From CAJCIY01 sp964245825 (GTDB lineage Bacteria; Actinomycetota; Actinomycetes; Mycobacteriales; CAJCIY01), in the NCBI GenBank assembly GCA_964245825.1, contig CAXTNT010000009.1, positions 62,001-126,000 of the forward strand: 64,000 bases of DNA, written 5' to 3'. The notes beneath the pieces were generated by a model, which had not been told where the DNA came from, searched no databases, and saw only the letters and a program-made list of their open reading frames with translations. Below are positions 31,382 to 40,300 of the stretch, piece after piece. The position numbers were made by a program, and so were the translations under genes. Each line of letters begins with the position of its first letter. Positions within the stretch are counted from its first letter, which is position 1.

Positions 31382-32842
31382 ATGAGCGTGCTCGCCCTGG
31401 ACGCGGGAACGACCGGCGTGACCGCCCTCGCCGTGGAGGCGGACGGCACCGTCAGCGGCCGCGGTTGCGTCGAGTTCCCGCAGCACTTCCCGGCGCCCGG
31501 TTGGGTCGAGCACCACCCCGAGGAGATCTGGCAGGCGCTGCTCGCCGCGGCAGCGGAGGCGCTGGCCGCCGCGCGCACCCCGCCCACGTGCGTCGGCGTG
31601 GCGAACCAGCGGGAGACCGCGGTGCTCTGGCGACGGGCCGACCTCACCGCGCCCCGGCCCGCGATCGTCTGGCAGGACCGGCGGACGGCCGAGTCGTGCG
31701 CGAGCCTGCGCACGGCCGGGCACGAGCCGCTCGTGACCGCGGTGACCGGGCTGCGGCTCGACCCCTACTTCACCGGCACGAAGCTGGCCTGGCTGGCCGA
31801 GCACGACGAGGCCTGGGCGGGCGTGGTGGCCGGCGAGACCGCGGTCGGCACGGTGGACAGCTACGTGGTCGCACGGCTGACCGGCGGCGCGGCGCACGTC
31901 ACGGACGCCTCCAACGCCAGCCGCACGCTGCTCTGCGACATCCGTACCGGCGCGTGGTCGACCCGGCTGTGCGACCTGTTCGACGTCCCGGTCGGGGCGC
32001 TCCCGACGGTCGTCGACTCGTCCGGGGTCTGCGGGGTGACCGACCCCGAGGCCTTCCTCGGTCTGGAGCTGCCCGTTGCCGGCATCGCGGGTGACCAGCA
32101 GGCGGCTCTGTTCGGCCAGGCCTGCTTCGACGTCGGCATGAGCAAGTGCACGTACGGAACCGGGTCGTTCCTGCTCGTCAACACCGGGACCACGCCGCAG
32201 AGCTCCGGCCGGGGGTTGCTGACGACGGTGGCCTGGCGGATCGACGGCATCACCACGTACGCCCTGGAGGGGTCGATCTTCGTCACCGGCGCGGCGGTGC
32301 AGTGGCTGCGCGACGGGCTCCACCTGATCCCGACGAGCCCCGACGTCGAGGAGCTGGCGGCCTCGGTCCCGGACAGCGGCGGCGTGGTCTTCGTCCCGGC
32401 CCTCACCGGCCTCGGTGCCCCCGACTGGGACCCTGCCGCCCGCGGCGCGATCCTCGGTCTCACCCGGGGGACGACCTCCGCGCACCTGGCCCGGGCGACC
32501 CTCGAGGCCATCGCGTACGAGGTGCGGGACGTCGCGGACGTGCTGCCCGTCCCGGTCACCGCGCTGACCGTCGACGGCGGCGCGGCCGGCAACGACCTGC
32601 TCTGCGCACTGCAGGCCGGCCAGCTGGGCGCGCCCGTCCGGCGGCCGCGGGTGCTGGAGACGACGGCGCTGGGGGCGGCGTTCCTGGCCGGGCTGGCGAC
32701 CGGGGTGTGGCCCGATCTCGACGCGCTGCGCGCGACCTGGCGGCTCGACCGGGAGTTCGCGCCCGACCCGGCCGCCCGCGAGGACGGTGGGCACGCCCGC
32801 TGGCGCGAGGGCGTCGCCCGCGCCAAGGGCTGGGCGGTCTGA
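31382..32842 (+). CDS. glpK: FGGY-family carbohydrate kinase, probable glycerol kinase
   Basis: A 486-residue sugar kinase with the ATPase phosphate-1 loop DAGTTGVTALAV, NQRETAVLW, the catalytic-base segment IAGDQQAALFGQ, the KCTYGTGSFLL phosphate-2 loop and the FGGY signature near GLGAPDWDPAARG. The NQRET and GDQQAA motifs are those of glycerol kinases. Converts glycerol to glycerol 3-phosphate, feeding the adjacent PlsC acyltransferase pathway. Convergent with plsC with a 2-bp gap. Confidence 0.85.
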   Translation: MSVLALDAGTTGVTALAVEADGTVSGRGCVEFPQHFPAPGWVEHHPEEIWQALLAAAAEALAAARTPPTCVGVANQRETAVLWRRADLTAPRPAIVWQDRRTAESCASLRTAGHEPLVTAVTGLRLDPYFTGTKLAWLAEHDEAWAGVVAGETAVGTVDSYVVARLTGGAAHVTDASNASRTLLCDIRTGAWSTRLCDLFDVPVGALPTVVDSSGVCGVTDPEAFLGLELPVAGIAGDQQAALFGQACFDVGMSKCTYGTGSFLLVNTGTTPQSSGRGLLTTVAWRIDGITTYALEGSIFVTGAAVQWLRDGLHLIPTSPDVEELAASVPDSGGVVFVPALTGLGAPDWDPAARGAILGLTRGTTSAHLARATLEAIAYEVRDVADVLPVPVTALTVDGGAAGNDLLCALQAGQLGAPVRRPRVLETTALGAAFLAGLATGVWPDLDALRATWRLDREFAPDPAAREDGGHARWREGVARAKGWAV

Positions 32843-32844
32843 AC

Positions 32845-33567
32845 TCAGCTGGCCCGGCGGCGCTCGTCGAGGGCCGTGACCTCGCCCTCCGCGGCCCTGC
32901 GCTCGGCCTTGGCCGTGCTCGCGTACTGGTCGACGTACTCCTGGCCGGAGGAGAGCATCAGCGCGTACATGATCTCGTCGGTGACCGAGCGCAGGACCTG
33001 CGGGCTGTCGTGCATCCCCTCGTACCGGGCGAAGTCCAGGGGCTGGCCGATGCGGACCCCGACGCGCTTGATCTTGGGCAGCACGCGGCCGGGGGGAGCG
33101 ACCTCGAACAGTCCCACCATGACGATCGGGATGACCGGGACACCGGCCTCGAGCGCCATCCGGGCGACGCCGGTCTTGCCGCGGAACAGCCGCCCGTCGG
33201 GCGAGCGGGTGCCCTCCGGGTAGACCCCGAGCAGCCGCCCCTCGGCGAGGATCTTCTTGCCGGTCTCGAGGGCGGCCATGCTCGCGCTGCCGCCGGTCCG
33301 CTCGATCGGCACCTGCCCGGTGCCCGAGAAGAACCACTTCTTGAAGGCGCCCTTGATCCCCTTCTCCGTGAAGTAGTCCGACTTCGCCAGGAAGCTGATC
33401 TTCCGCGGCACCATCAGCGGCAGGAAGATCCAGTCCAGGTACGACAGGTGGTTGCTGGCCAGGATCGCGGGACCCTCGGTGGGGATGTTCTCCAGGCCCT
33501 TCACCCACGGCCGGTAGAGGGTGCGCAGGATGGGGGTCAGGATCGCCTTGACCACCCAGTAGAGCAC
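32845..33567 (-). CDS. plsC: 1-acyl-sn-glycerol-3-phosphate acyltransferase
   Basis: A 240-residue membrane-associated acyltransferase with the NHxxxxD motif (SNHLSYLDW), GTGQVPIERTGG, the EGTRS phosphate-binding motif and VPVIPIVMVG. Acylates lysophosphatidate in phospholipid synthesis. GTG 33567 follows a GGAGGTG site. Corresponds in position to Rv2182c. The upstream 200 bp shared with the esterase gene show no clear element. Confidence 0.92.
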   Translation of the reverse strand: MLYWVVKAILTPILRTLYRPWVKGLENIPTEGPAILASNHLSYLDWIFLPLMVPRKISFLAKSDYFTEKGIKGAFKKWFFSGTGQVPIERTGGSASMAALETGKKILAEGRLLGVYPEGTRSPDGRLFRGKTGVARMALEAGVPVIPIVMVGLFEVAPPGRVLPKIKRVGVRIGQPLDFARYEGMHDSPQVLRSVTDEIMYALMLSSGQEYVDQYASTAKAERRAAEGEVTALDERRRAS

Positions 33568-33769
33568 CCAGCACCTCCGGTTCGACGACCCCCGGGGGCA
33601 GCCTACGAGCAGCGGTGCCGGCCGGCCAGCGCTCGGGCCCGGCGGCCAGCGGCGCGTACGAGCAGCGACGCCGCCCGCCCAGGTCTCAGGTTGGCGCGCC
33701 CGCCTGCGCGGCTGTGGAGGCGCGTGCGACCATCGGCGTCATCCGCAACGCCCGCCCGGAGGTTCTCCC

Positions 33770-34525
33770 GTGCCCGTGCTCCCCGGCGCCGAGCCGTACG
33801 CGGCCGACGGTGGCCGCGTCGGCGCGCTGCTCGTGCACGGCTTCACCGGCAGCCCCGCCTCGATGCGCCCGTGGGGCGAGCACCTGGCCGCGGCCGGGCT
33901 GACTGTCCGGGTGCCCCGGCTGCCCGGCCACGGCACCCGCTGGCAGGACCTGAACCAGACTCGCTGGATCGACTGGTACCGCGAGGCCGAGCGCGGGCTC
34001 GAGGCGCTGCGGGAGCGGTGCGACGCCGTCGTCGTCGGCGGTCTGTCGATGGGCGGCTCGCTGTGCATCCGGCTCGCGGAGCAGCGGCCCGCGGACATCG
34101 CCGCGATGGTCCTGGTCAACCCGGCCCTGACCACGGAGGTACGCGGCGCCAGGCTGCTGCCCGTGCTCTCGCGACTCGTCCCCTCGATGCCGCCGATCGG
34201 CGGCGACATCAAGAAGTCCGGCGTCAGCGAGCACGCCTACGACCGGTTGCCGACCCGCGCGGCCGCGTCACTGCAGCGGCTCTGGGCTGTCGCCACCGCC
34301 GACCTGGCCGCGATCACGACGCCGACGCTGATCTTTCGGTCAGCCGACGACCACGTGGTCCCGGCCTCCAGCGTCGACGCCTTCGTGGCCGGCGCTGTGC
34401 ACGCCGAGGTCGAGGTCCGGACCCTCGTCGACAGCTTCCACGTCGCGACCCTCGACAACGACGCGCCGCGGATCTTCGCCGAATCGCTGGAGTTCGTCCG
34501 GGTGCGAGCGGGTGCGGGTGTCTGA
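33770..34525 (+). CDS. Alpha/beta hydrolase, carboxylesterase or monoglyceride lipase-like
   Basis: A 251-residue hydrolase. The oxyanion segment LLVHGFTGSP, the nucleophile elbow GLSMGG, the Asp of FRSADDHVVP and the His of VDSFHVATLD form a complete triad. The pattern is closest to the small Est30/monoacylglycerol lipase-like group. Likely hydrolyses short or medium acyl esters in the cytoplasm. GTG 33770 has GGAGG upstream. The next gene starts 1 bp after its stop. Confidence 0.85.
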   Translation: MPVLPGAEPYAADGGRVGALLVHGFTGSPASMRPWGEHLAAAGLTVRVPRLPGHGTRWQDLNQTRWIDWYREAERGLEALRERCDAVVVGGLSMGGSLCIRLAEQRPADIAAMVLVNPALTTEVRGARLLPVLSRLVPSMPPIGGDIKKSGVSEHAYDRLPTRAAASLQRLWAVATADLAAITTPTLIFRSADDHVVPASSVDAFVAGAVHAEVEVRTLVDSFHVATLDNDAPRIFAESLEFVRVRAGAGV

Positions 34526-34526
34526 C

Positions 34527-35345
34527 ATGGCCGCGACCCAGCCCCCGCCGGGCAGCCGTGGCAACGGGCTGTCGGCCGGCGGCTGGACCACGGTGGCCGA
34601 CTGCGATCCGCGGGTGGCCGACGAGCTGCTTGCACTGCTGGCGGACGCGGCCATCGCCGCCTGCGCCGCGCCGTCGCCGGGCGAGCGGGGCGGCTACCTC
34701 GAGGTCCGCCTCCCGCGTCGTCCCATCGACCGGCTGTACGTCGATGCGGCCCGGCGCATCGACGCCGAGGCACTCGTCCGGCGCCGACTCGCCGAACCCC
34801 TCGGGCAGCTGACCGGTTCGGCGTCGAGGTCGGCGAACGACGAGGCGTTCGACGCCATCGTCGCAGGCTGGTCGTCCGACGGCGCCACTACCCCGTGGCC
34901 CAGCGCCGAGGACGTGCCTGAACCCGCTCCGCCGGAGGTGCCCCGCGTACCTCGACTGCGGCGCCGGACCGACCCCGCGCCGCCGCCGCCGCTTCCGCCG
35001 AGCCAGCAGCCCGGCCTGCTCGACCCGGGTGGGTTGCTGTACGACAGCCCGATCGGCGAAGGCACCCCGGACCCCGACGCCGACCCGTTCGAGGGCGACG
35101 ACAACCACTTCGAGCCTCCACCGGCACCGCCGACGCCACCCCTGCGGGTCGCGACGAAGGGGGCGTGGCTGGCCATCCTGTTCGGGGTCTTCTGCCTGCT
35201 CGCGCCGGCGTTCGGCTGGTTCGACGATGCCCAGGCCGCCGACGTGCTGGGCGGGTTGCTCGTCCTGGGCGGGGTAGGCAGCCTCGTGTACCACCTGCAC
35301 GACGACCCGCGCGACGACGACCCCGACGACGGTGCGGTCGTCTGA
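34527..35345 (+). CDS. Conserved actinobacterial membrane protein, function unknown
   Basis: A 272-residue protein. The N-terminal 100 residues are globular (ADELLALLADAAIAACAAP, RLYVDAARRIDAEALV). A Pro-rich linker and acidic patch (DPDADPFEGDDNHFEPP) follow, then two hydrophobic helices (about 212-230 and 236-252) and an Asp-rich tail. ATG 34527 follows the esterase stop by one base, so coupling is likely. No domain assigned. Confidence 0.7.
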   Translation: MAATQPPPGSRGNGLSAGGWTTVADCDPRVADELLALLADAAIAACAAPSPGERGGYLEVRLPRRPIDRLYVDAARRIDAEALVRRRLAEPLGQLTGSASRSANDEAFDAIVAGWSSDGATTPWPSAEDVPEPAPPEVPRVPRLRRRTDPAPPPPLPPSQQPGLLDPGGLLYDSPIGEGTPDPDADPFEGDDNHFEPPPAPPTPPLRVATKGAWLAILFGVFCLLAPAFGWFDDAQAADVLGGLLVLGGVGSLVYHLHDDPRDDDPDDGAVV

Positions 35346-35440
35346 ACCTGACGGCGCCGTCGTCTTGATGCAGATCGGGCAGAGGTACGGCCGCGGCCGC
35401 CAAGGTACGGGCGCGGCCGGCGCAGTCCGGAGCAGGCCCC

Positions 35441-36391
35441 TCAGCCGCGGCGGGCGAGGTCGGCCGCGCCGACGATGCCCGCGTTGTTGCCCAGCTCAGC
35501 CGCGACGATCGCCGCGACGGGTCGATGGCCGTGGCCCGTCAGCGCACGGCTGTACCGCTCGCGGGCCGGCCCGAGCAACAGGTCACCCGCGGCCACGACA
35601 CCGCCGCCGATCACGAAGCGGGCGGGGTCGAGCAGCGCCGAGACCTCGGCCAGCCCCTGACCGAGCCAGCCACCGACCTGCGCGAAGCAGTCCAGCGCAG
35701 CCTCGTCGCGCTCGAGCCCGGCCATGGTGACGATCTCGCCGGTGATGTTCTCGATCTCGTCGTCGGCCAACTCGAGCATCCGCCCGGCCAGACCGGGGGC
35801 GACGAGCGCCAGGTCACGGGCCTCGCGGACCAGCGCCCGCCCCGAGCAGTACTGCTCCCAGCAGCCACGGTTCCCGCAGCCGCAGCGGCGGCCGTCCGGG
35901 ATCACGCGCAGGTGACCGAACTCCGCCGCGACCCCGTACGCGCCGCGTACCAGCCGGCCGTTCAGGACGATCCCACCGCCGATGCCGGTACCGATCGTGA
36001 CGCAGACGAGGTCCTCGACACCGCGCCCGGCGCCGAAGCGGTACTCGCCCCAGGCCATCGCGTTGGCATCGTTCTCGACCACGACGGGCAGGCCGGTACG
36101 GCTGGCCACGGCGTCGCGCAGCGGCTCGTCGCGCCAGGCCAGGTTGGGCGCGAACAGCACCGTGCCGCGGTCGCTGTCGACGAAACCGGCCGCACCGAGG
36201 CCGACGGCGACGACCTCGTCGTCGGCCTTGCCGCGTAGCGCGTTGACGGACGTGGCGATGACCTCGGCGACCTGCGCCGCCGAGGTCGACGGCGTCGGCC
36301 GGCTCTGTGCGGTCCGGACTGTGCCGTCCTCGGCGACGAGACCGGTCTTCACCGTGGTGCCCCCGACGTCTACACCGATCGCGTACGACAT
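35441..36391 (-). CDS. glk: ROK family glucokinase
   Basis: A 316-residue kinase with phosphate-binding DVGGTTVKTG, VENDANAMAWGEY (catalytic Asp), TIGTGIGGGIV, and the ROK zinc signature CGCGNRGCWEQY. Phosphorylates glucose using ATP; in Streptomyces the equivalent GlkA also serves carbon-catabolite control. ATG 36391 gives the usual length. It lies 4 bp after a small Cys-motif protein in a minus-strand series. Confidence 0.92.
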   Translation of the reverse strand: MSYAIGVDVGGTTVKTGLVAEDGTVRTAQSRPTPSTSAAQVAEVIATSVNALRGKADDEVVAVGLGAAGFVDSDRGTVLFAPNLAWRDEPLRDAVASRTGLPVVVENDANAMAWGEYRFGAGRGVEDLVCVTIGTGIGGGIVLNGRLVRGAYGVAAEFGHLRVIPDGRRCGCGNRGCWEQYCSGRALVREARDLALVAPGLAGRMLELADDEIENITGEIVTMAGLERDEAALDCFAQVGGWLGQGLAEVSALLDPARFVIGGGVVAAGDLLLGPARERYSRALTGHGHRPVAAIVAAELGNNAGIVGAADLARRG

Positions 36392-36395
36392 CGGC

Positions 36396-36677
36396 CTAGT
36401 CCCGGATGACGATGTGTTCGACACGGCGGCCGGCCGGCGACGAGGGCGGGTGCGCCTCCAGCGCGGACCGCAACGCGGCCAGCAGTTCGGCCGAGGCGCC
36501 GGCGAGGTGTTCGACCACGTCCGGCCGGACCCCGCGGACGGCACGCAGCAGCTGACAGACCGGGCAGACCCGGCACTCGGCGGTCTCGCCCGCCAGCGGC
36601 AGCCCGCCCGCCCCCGCGGCCCAGGCCTGCAGCGCCTCCAGCAGCCGGGTCGCCTCCTCCATCACGGGCGAGGTCAC
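36396..36677 (-). CDS. Small conserved actinobacterial protein with CxVCPxC-like motif (DUF5304-like)
   Basis: A 93-residue helical protein from GTG 36677, chosen because it overlaps the ATPase stop by GTGA. It has a leading helix (MEEATRLLEALQAWAAG), then AECRVCPVCQLLRAVRG, and a second helix (VVEHLAGASAELLAALRSAL). The cysteine cluster and layout match a small family found between an ArsA-like ATPase gene and a glucokinase gene. Function unknown; the cysteines could bind zinc. Confidence 0.75.
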   Translation of the reverse strand: MTSPVMEEATRLLEALQAWAAGAGGLPLAGETAECRVCPVCQLLRAVRGVRPDVVEHLAGASAELLAALRSALEAHPPSSPAGRRVEHIVIRD

Positions 36678-37867
36678 GACCGCATCCAGACGGTGGGATC
36701 GGGCGCGAAGCGGACGATCACCCGGGCTTCGGCCCCGGCTCCGACGAGGCGGGCGCCCTCGACCGTGCACCGACGCAGCGCGGAGGGCAGTGTCAGGACC
36801 CGCCGCTGGCCGCCGACGCCGACGACGAGGTCGTCACCGCTGCGCGCCAGCGTCACCTGGCCGCGGGTGGCGAAGGGGAGTGCCAACTCGAGCGCGAAGC
36901 CGTCGACGGTGCGCGTTACCGACAGCGGCGGGGCGGTGGGGACCGCGCCGACGGGATCGCCGCTGCCGTACGTCGTCTCACCCAGCGCCGTGAGGGCCGC
37001 GACGCCGACCGGCTCCGTCGAGGCGTACGGGACCTCCCACACGGGCAGCCCGGCGAGCTCGCCTGACAGCGCGTCGAGCTGGGCACGCTGGGCGCTCGCC
37101 CAGCGCCGCCGCCAGGCGTCGCCGCCGGCCGGGAAGACGCGGTTGGCGACCACCCCGTCGACGCGGTACCCGTGCAGCGACAGCGCCGTGAGCAGCCGCC
37201 GCGTCTCGGCGACGACGACGGCCTCGGGCGTCAGCACCAGGCGTACGGACGCCGACTGCGGGTCGGTGAGCAGGGCCCGGACGTCCGCGAGCTCGGCCTG
37301 CAGCCGGGCGACCGCCTCGAACGCCGTGGCGTCGGGCCCGGGCAACCCCGAGCGGGCGAGGACCGGGCGCACGGCCCGGGCAACGAGCCGGTCGGCCGGC
37401 AGCAGGCGCGCGGTCCACCACCGCAGGACCTCGGGCAGGCGCAGCAGGCGCAGCGTCTCGGCGGTGGGCGCGCAGTCGACGACGACCAGGTCGTACGCGC
37501 CGGTGCGCGCCGCGTCCCGCACCGCCAGCAGGGCCAACACCTCCTCGGCACCGGGCAGCACGGTCAGCTCCTCGGCTTCGACCGGGTCGACGCCGCCGGC
37601 GTCGAGGACCGCCAGCAACGCCCTTTGCACGCCGGCCCAGCTGCGGGCGAACGCGGTGCCGGTGTCGACCTGGGCAGCGTGTAGCGCGCCATCGACCTCG
37701 ACCGGCTCGGCGCCGACCGTGACCCCCAGCGCGTCCGCCAGCGAGTGGGCGGCATCCGTGGAAATGAGCAGCGTCTTGCGGCCCAGCGCAGCGGCGCGGG
37801 CCGCGGTCGCGGCAGCGGTGGTCGTCTTGCCGACACCGCCCTTGCCGGTGACGAGCAGGACGCGCAC
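36674..37867 (-). CDS. ArsA/GET3-like ATPase
   Basis: A 397-residue P-loop ATPase with the deviant Walker A GKGGVGKTT (residues 8-16), switch I STDAAHSLADALG and VVVDCAPTAETLRLLRLPE. The C-terminal 80 residues form a beta-rich domain of the HSP20-like type. Corresponds in position to Rv2184c. The metal-binding cysteines of arsenite pumps are absent, so arsenic export is not implied. Upstream gap of 104 bp to the SRPBCC gene on the same strand. Confidence 0.88.
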   Translation of the reverse strand: MRVLLVTGKGGVGKTTTAAATAARAAALGRKTLLISTDAAHSLADALGVTVGAEPVEVDGALHAAQVDTGTAFARSWAGVQRALLAVLDAGGVDPVEAEELTVLPGAEEVLALLAVRDAARTGAYDLVVVDCAPTAETLRLLRLPEVLRWWTARLLPADRLVARAVRPVLARSGLPGPDATAFEAVARLQAELADVRALLTDPQSASVRLVLTPEAVVVAETRRLLTALSLHGYRVDGVVANRVFPAGGDAWRRRWASAQRAQLDALSGELAGLPVWEVPYASTEPVGVAALTALGETTYGSGDPVGAVPTAPPLSVTRTVDGFALELALPFATRGQVTLARSGDDLVVGVGGQRRVLTLPSALRRCTVEGARLVGAGAEARVIVRFAPDPTVWMRS

Positions 37868-37971
37868 GGCGCTGCTCCCTCCGGCTGGACCGGCTCGCGG
37901 GACGCCCGGTCGGCGCCGCTAGCAGGTCAGGCAGCGTACCCGCGGGACAGCGGTCCCGATCGTCGGCGACG

Positions 37972-38406
37972 TCAGCCCTGCTCGACGCGGGCCTTGAGCC
38001 CCTTCAAGGCCGTGTCGATGATCGTCTTCTCGGCCTTGCGCTTGAACAACCCGATCATCGGGATGGCGAGGTCGACCGTCAGCTCGTAGCGCACCTCGGT
38101 GCCGGCGCCCACGGGCTCCAGCGCGTACGTGCCGTTCTGCGCCCTCTGCATCTGGCCCTTGGTGAGGTGCCACGACAGCTGTCCGGGCGTCGACCAGTCG
38201 TAGGCGAGCGTGTACTCGTCCTTGACGATGCCGGCGTCCAGCACGAAGCGCACGGAGGTCGCTCGGTCCTGGTCGTCGCGGGCGAGTACCTCGACCGTCT
38301 TGACCTGTGAGGTCCACTGCGGGTACGCCTCGAAGTCGGCGATCACCGCCATCACCGCCTCGGGCGGCGCGGCCACGGTGATGTGCGAGCTGGCCCGGTC
38401 TGGCAC
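37972..38406 (-). CDS. SRPBCC (START-like) lipid-binding fold protein
   Basis: A 144-residue helix-grip protein starting MPDRASSHITVAAPPEAVMAVIADFEAYPQWTSQVKTVEV, typical of the polyketide cyclase/dehydrase family, ending in a C-terminal helix with Lys-rich face (GLFKRKAEKTIIDTALKGLKARVEQG). Binds a hydrophobic ligand, identity unknown. Corresponds to Rv2185c in order. Confidence 0.88.
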   Translation of the reverse strand: MPDRASSHITVAAPPEAVMAVIADFEAYPQWTSQVKTVEVLARDDQDRATSVRFVLDAGIVKDEYTLAYDWSTPGQLSWHLTKGQMQRAQNGTYALEPVGAGTEVRYELTVDLAIPMIGLFKRKAEKTIIDTALKGLKARVEQG

Positions 38407-38448
38407 GGCGACCTCCTCGTCTACCCTGCTGCCGCGGCAGGCTACCCG

Positions 38449-39213
38449 TCAGACCTGCAGAGCGTACGGCCGTCGCCGGCCACGGAAGTGCCCGACGTTG
38501 ATGCAGCGGGTGCGACCGATCCGCACCTCGCGGGTGTGAGCCTGGTGCACGTGCCCGAACAGGGCGAACGCCGGCTGGTGCTCGCGGATCGCCCGCAGCA
38601 ACGCGACGCTGCCGCGCTCGAAGCGCTGCGCCTCCGCGTCGTACAGCAGTTCGGGCAGGTGTGGCGGGATGTGGCTGCACAGCACGTCGACCGGACCGAG
38701 GGCAGCGACCTTGGCGTCGAACTGCGCTTCCGGGACCTCGTTCGGAGTGCGCATGGGGGTCGGCAGCCCCCCGCCCACGAAGCCCACCCGCAGCCCGCCG
38801 ATCACGGCGACCTCGCCGTCGAGGACGGTGATGCCCGGCCGGACGAAGGCGGGCCACAGCGCCGGCAGGTCGACGTTGCCGTAGGTGAGGTACGTGGGGT
38901 CGGACATCGCACCGAACAGAGCCGCGTACTGCTCACGCACCGCCTGCTCGATCGTCGCCCGCGGGTCGGCGAGCGTCCGCCACAGGGAGCCGGACAGCTC
39001 GCGCGCCTCGGTGAAGCGGCGCTCGGTCCGCAGGTCCACGAACCGGCCCACCGCATCAGCGCCGAACAGCCGGCCCATGATTCCGGCGCCGTGGTCGGTG
39101 TAGTCCACGAACAGCACCAGATCGCCGAGGCAGAGCAGGGCGTCGGCGCCCTCGCCGGCTCGGGCGAGGGCCTCGACCTCGCCGTGCACGTCCGAGACCA
39201 CGTGCAGGCGCAT
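38449..39213 (-). CDS. Metallophosphoesterase family protein
   Basis: A 254-residue calcineurin-like phosphoesterase. Visible metal motifs are SDVHGE, CLGDLVLF, TYGNVD, CSHIPPH and GHVHQAH. ATG 39213 begins directly at MRLHVVSDVHG. Substrate unknown. Same strand as the flanking SRPBCC and zinc-ribbon genes, with short gaps. Confidence 0.87.
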   Translation of the reverse strand: MRLHVVSDVHGEVEALARAGEGADALLCLGDLVLFVDYTDHGAGIMGRLFGADAVGRFVDLRTERRFTEARELSGSLWRTLADPRATIEQAVREQYAALFGAMSDPTYLTYGNVDLPALWPAFVRPGITVLDGEVAVIGGLRVGFVGGGLPTPMRTPNEVPEAQFDAKVAALGPVDVLCSHIPPHLPELLYDAEAQRFERGSVALLRAIREHQPAFALFGHVHQAHTREVRIGRTRCINVGHFRGRRRPYALQV

Positions 39214-39236
39214 GAGCCACCCTACGGGCCGTGCGC

Positions 39237-39671
39237 TCAGGTCAGGGCTGCCACCAGCGCGACCAGACCCACGACGAGGAGGGCCAGCAGCAGCCCGGCG
39301 GCCCCCGCGAGCGCGTACGTCTGGACCTTGCTCCGCTCGCTGAGGTCGCCGACCAGGGGCAACCGGATGGCGGGGAGCTCGCCCGCGGTCCCCGCCAGGA
39401 AGCTGGCACCGCAGTGGGGGCAGACATCCGCGGTCATCGGGACGGGCTCGCGGCAGGCCTGACAGGGCCAGCCGGGAGCCACCGTGGGGTCGACGCCAGC
39501 TCGCCCGAGACTCGCGCCGGTGACCGCCGGGTAGAGGGCCGGGGCCTCGACGCGCCGCGCCGTGGGCGCCGGCGCGGGTGCCGGTGCCGGTCGCGGGGTC
39601 AGGCAGAGCGAGCACCACGGGGCGTCCGGGGCGAGGCTCGCCCCGCAGGAGCCGCAGCGGTCGGTGCTCAC
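39237..39671 (-). CDS. Zinc-ribbon membrane protein
   Basis: A 144-residue protein with two zinc ribbons (CGSCGASLAPDAPWCSLC at the N-terminus and CQACREPVPMTADVCPHCG near residue 70), a Pro/Ala linker and a single C-terminal membrane helix (LAGAAGLLLALLVVGLVALVAAL). Function unknown. The tail-anchored layout suggests the zinc domains face the cytoplasm. Confidence 0.8.
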   Translation of the reverse strand: MSTDRCGSCGASLAPDAPWCSLCLTPRPAPAPAPAPTARRVEAPALYPAVTGASLGRAGVDPTVAPGWPCQACREPVPMTADVCPHCGASFLAGTAGELPAIRLPLVGDLSERSKVQTYALAGAAGLLLALLVVGLVALVAALT

Positions 39672-39721
39672 CTAGCAGGGATCGTCGCCCATCGCCCGAC
39701 CCTTGAGCCCGCCACGACAGG

Positions 39722-40213
39722 TCAGCGGGCCGGCCGGCCCGGGGCGTCGACGGCCCCCTCGGGACGGCCGGCGACCGGAGCGGTCGACGTGCCGGCGACC
39801 TCCCCCACCGCGGCGTCATGGCGCGGCTCCCCCGCCGCCCGGCCGGCCTCCAGCTCCCGCTTCAGCGCCCAGGACCACTGCTTGATCCGCAGCGCCTGCA
39901 CCCGTCGGGCCCGGTCGGCGCGACGTCCCGACAACGGCCGGGCCACGGCCGCACTGCCACGCGCGGTCGGGTCCGCGCGGACGTACACATGCAGCAGGGT
40001 GCCGTCACCCATCGGCTCCAGCCACACCTCGGCGGTGCCGACCAGGCTGCCGGTCACCGTCCAGCGGACGCCGTCGACGCCGCGGTCCTGGAACACGGTC
40101 AGCTCCCAGTCGGGCCACCAGGTGCGGGTCCGCGCCGGGTCGTGGACGGCAGCCGCCACGACGGCCGGCGCGGCGACCAGGAACGTTTCGTCGATGAGGT
40201 CGACCGTCGTCAC
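39722..40213 (-). CDS. SRPBCC family protein, second copy type
   Basis: A 163-residue polyketide cyclase-like fold from GTG 40213 (VTTVDLIDETFLVAAPAVVAAAVHDP). It has the WWPDWELTVFQDRGVDGVRW beta region, a C-terminal helix (IKQWSWALKRELEAG) and a disordered tail. Divergent from the acyl-CoA ligase gene with 87 bp between starts, the neighbourhood of Rv2185c-Rv2187. Confidence 0.83.
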   Translation of the reverse strand: MTTVDLIDETFLVAAPAVVAAAVHDPARTRTWWPDWELTVFQDRGVDGVRWTVTGSLVGTAEVWLEPMGDGTLLHVYVRADPTARGSAAVARPLSGRRADRARRVQALRIKQWSWALKRELEAGRAAGEPRHDAAVGEVAGTSTAPVAGRPEGAVDAPGRPAR

Positions 40214-40300
40214 CGGCCCAGTCTGGCAAACGCTCACCCCCGGATACCTGTGGTGTCCGTTACCTTTCCGGTGCCAAGGTCCACGAGACGAGGAGCGACC

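Noticed and set aside
35346..35440. Another copy of the 23-bp repeat near 35346
   Set aside because: Only about 17 positions match, around a GC palindrome (GACGGCGCCGTC); more likely chance or a weak terminator.
36674..37867. Arsenite efflux ATPase
   Set aside because: The cysteine metal sites and an arsB partner are absent; the protein belongs to the Rv2184c-like single-domain group.
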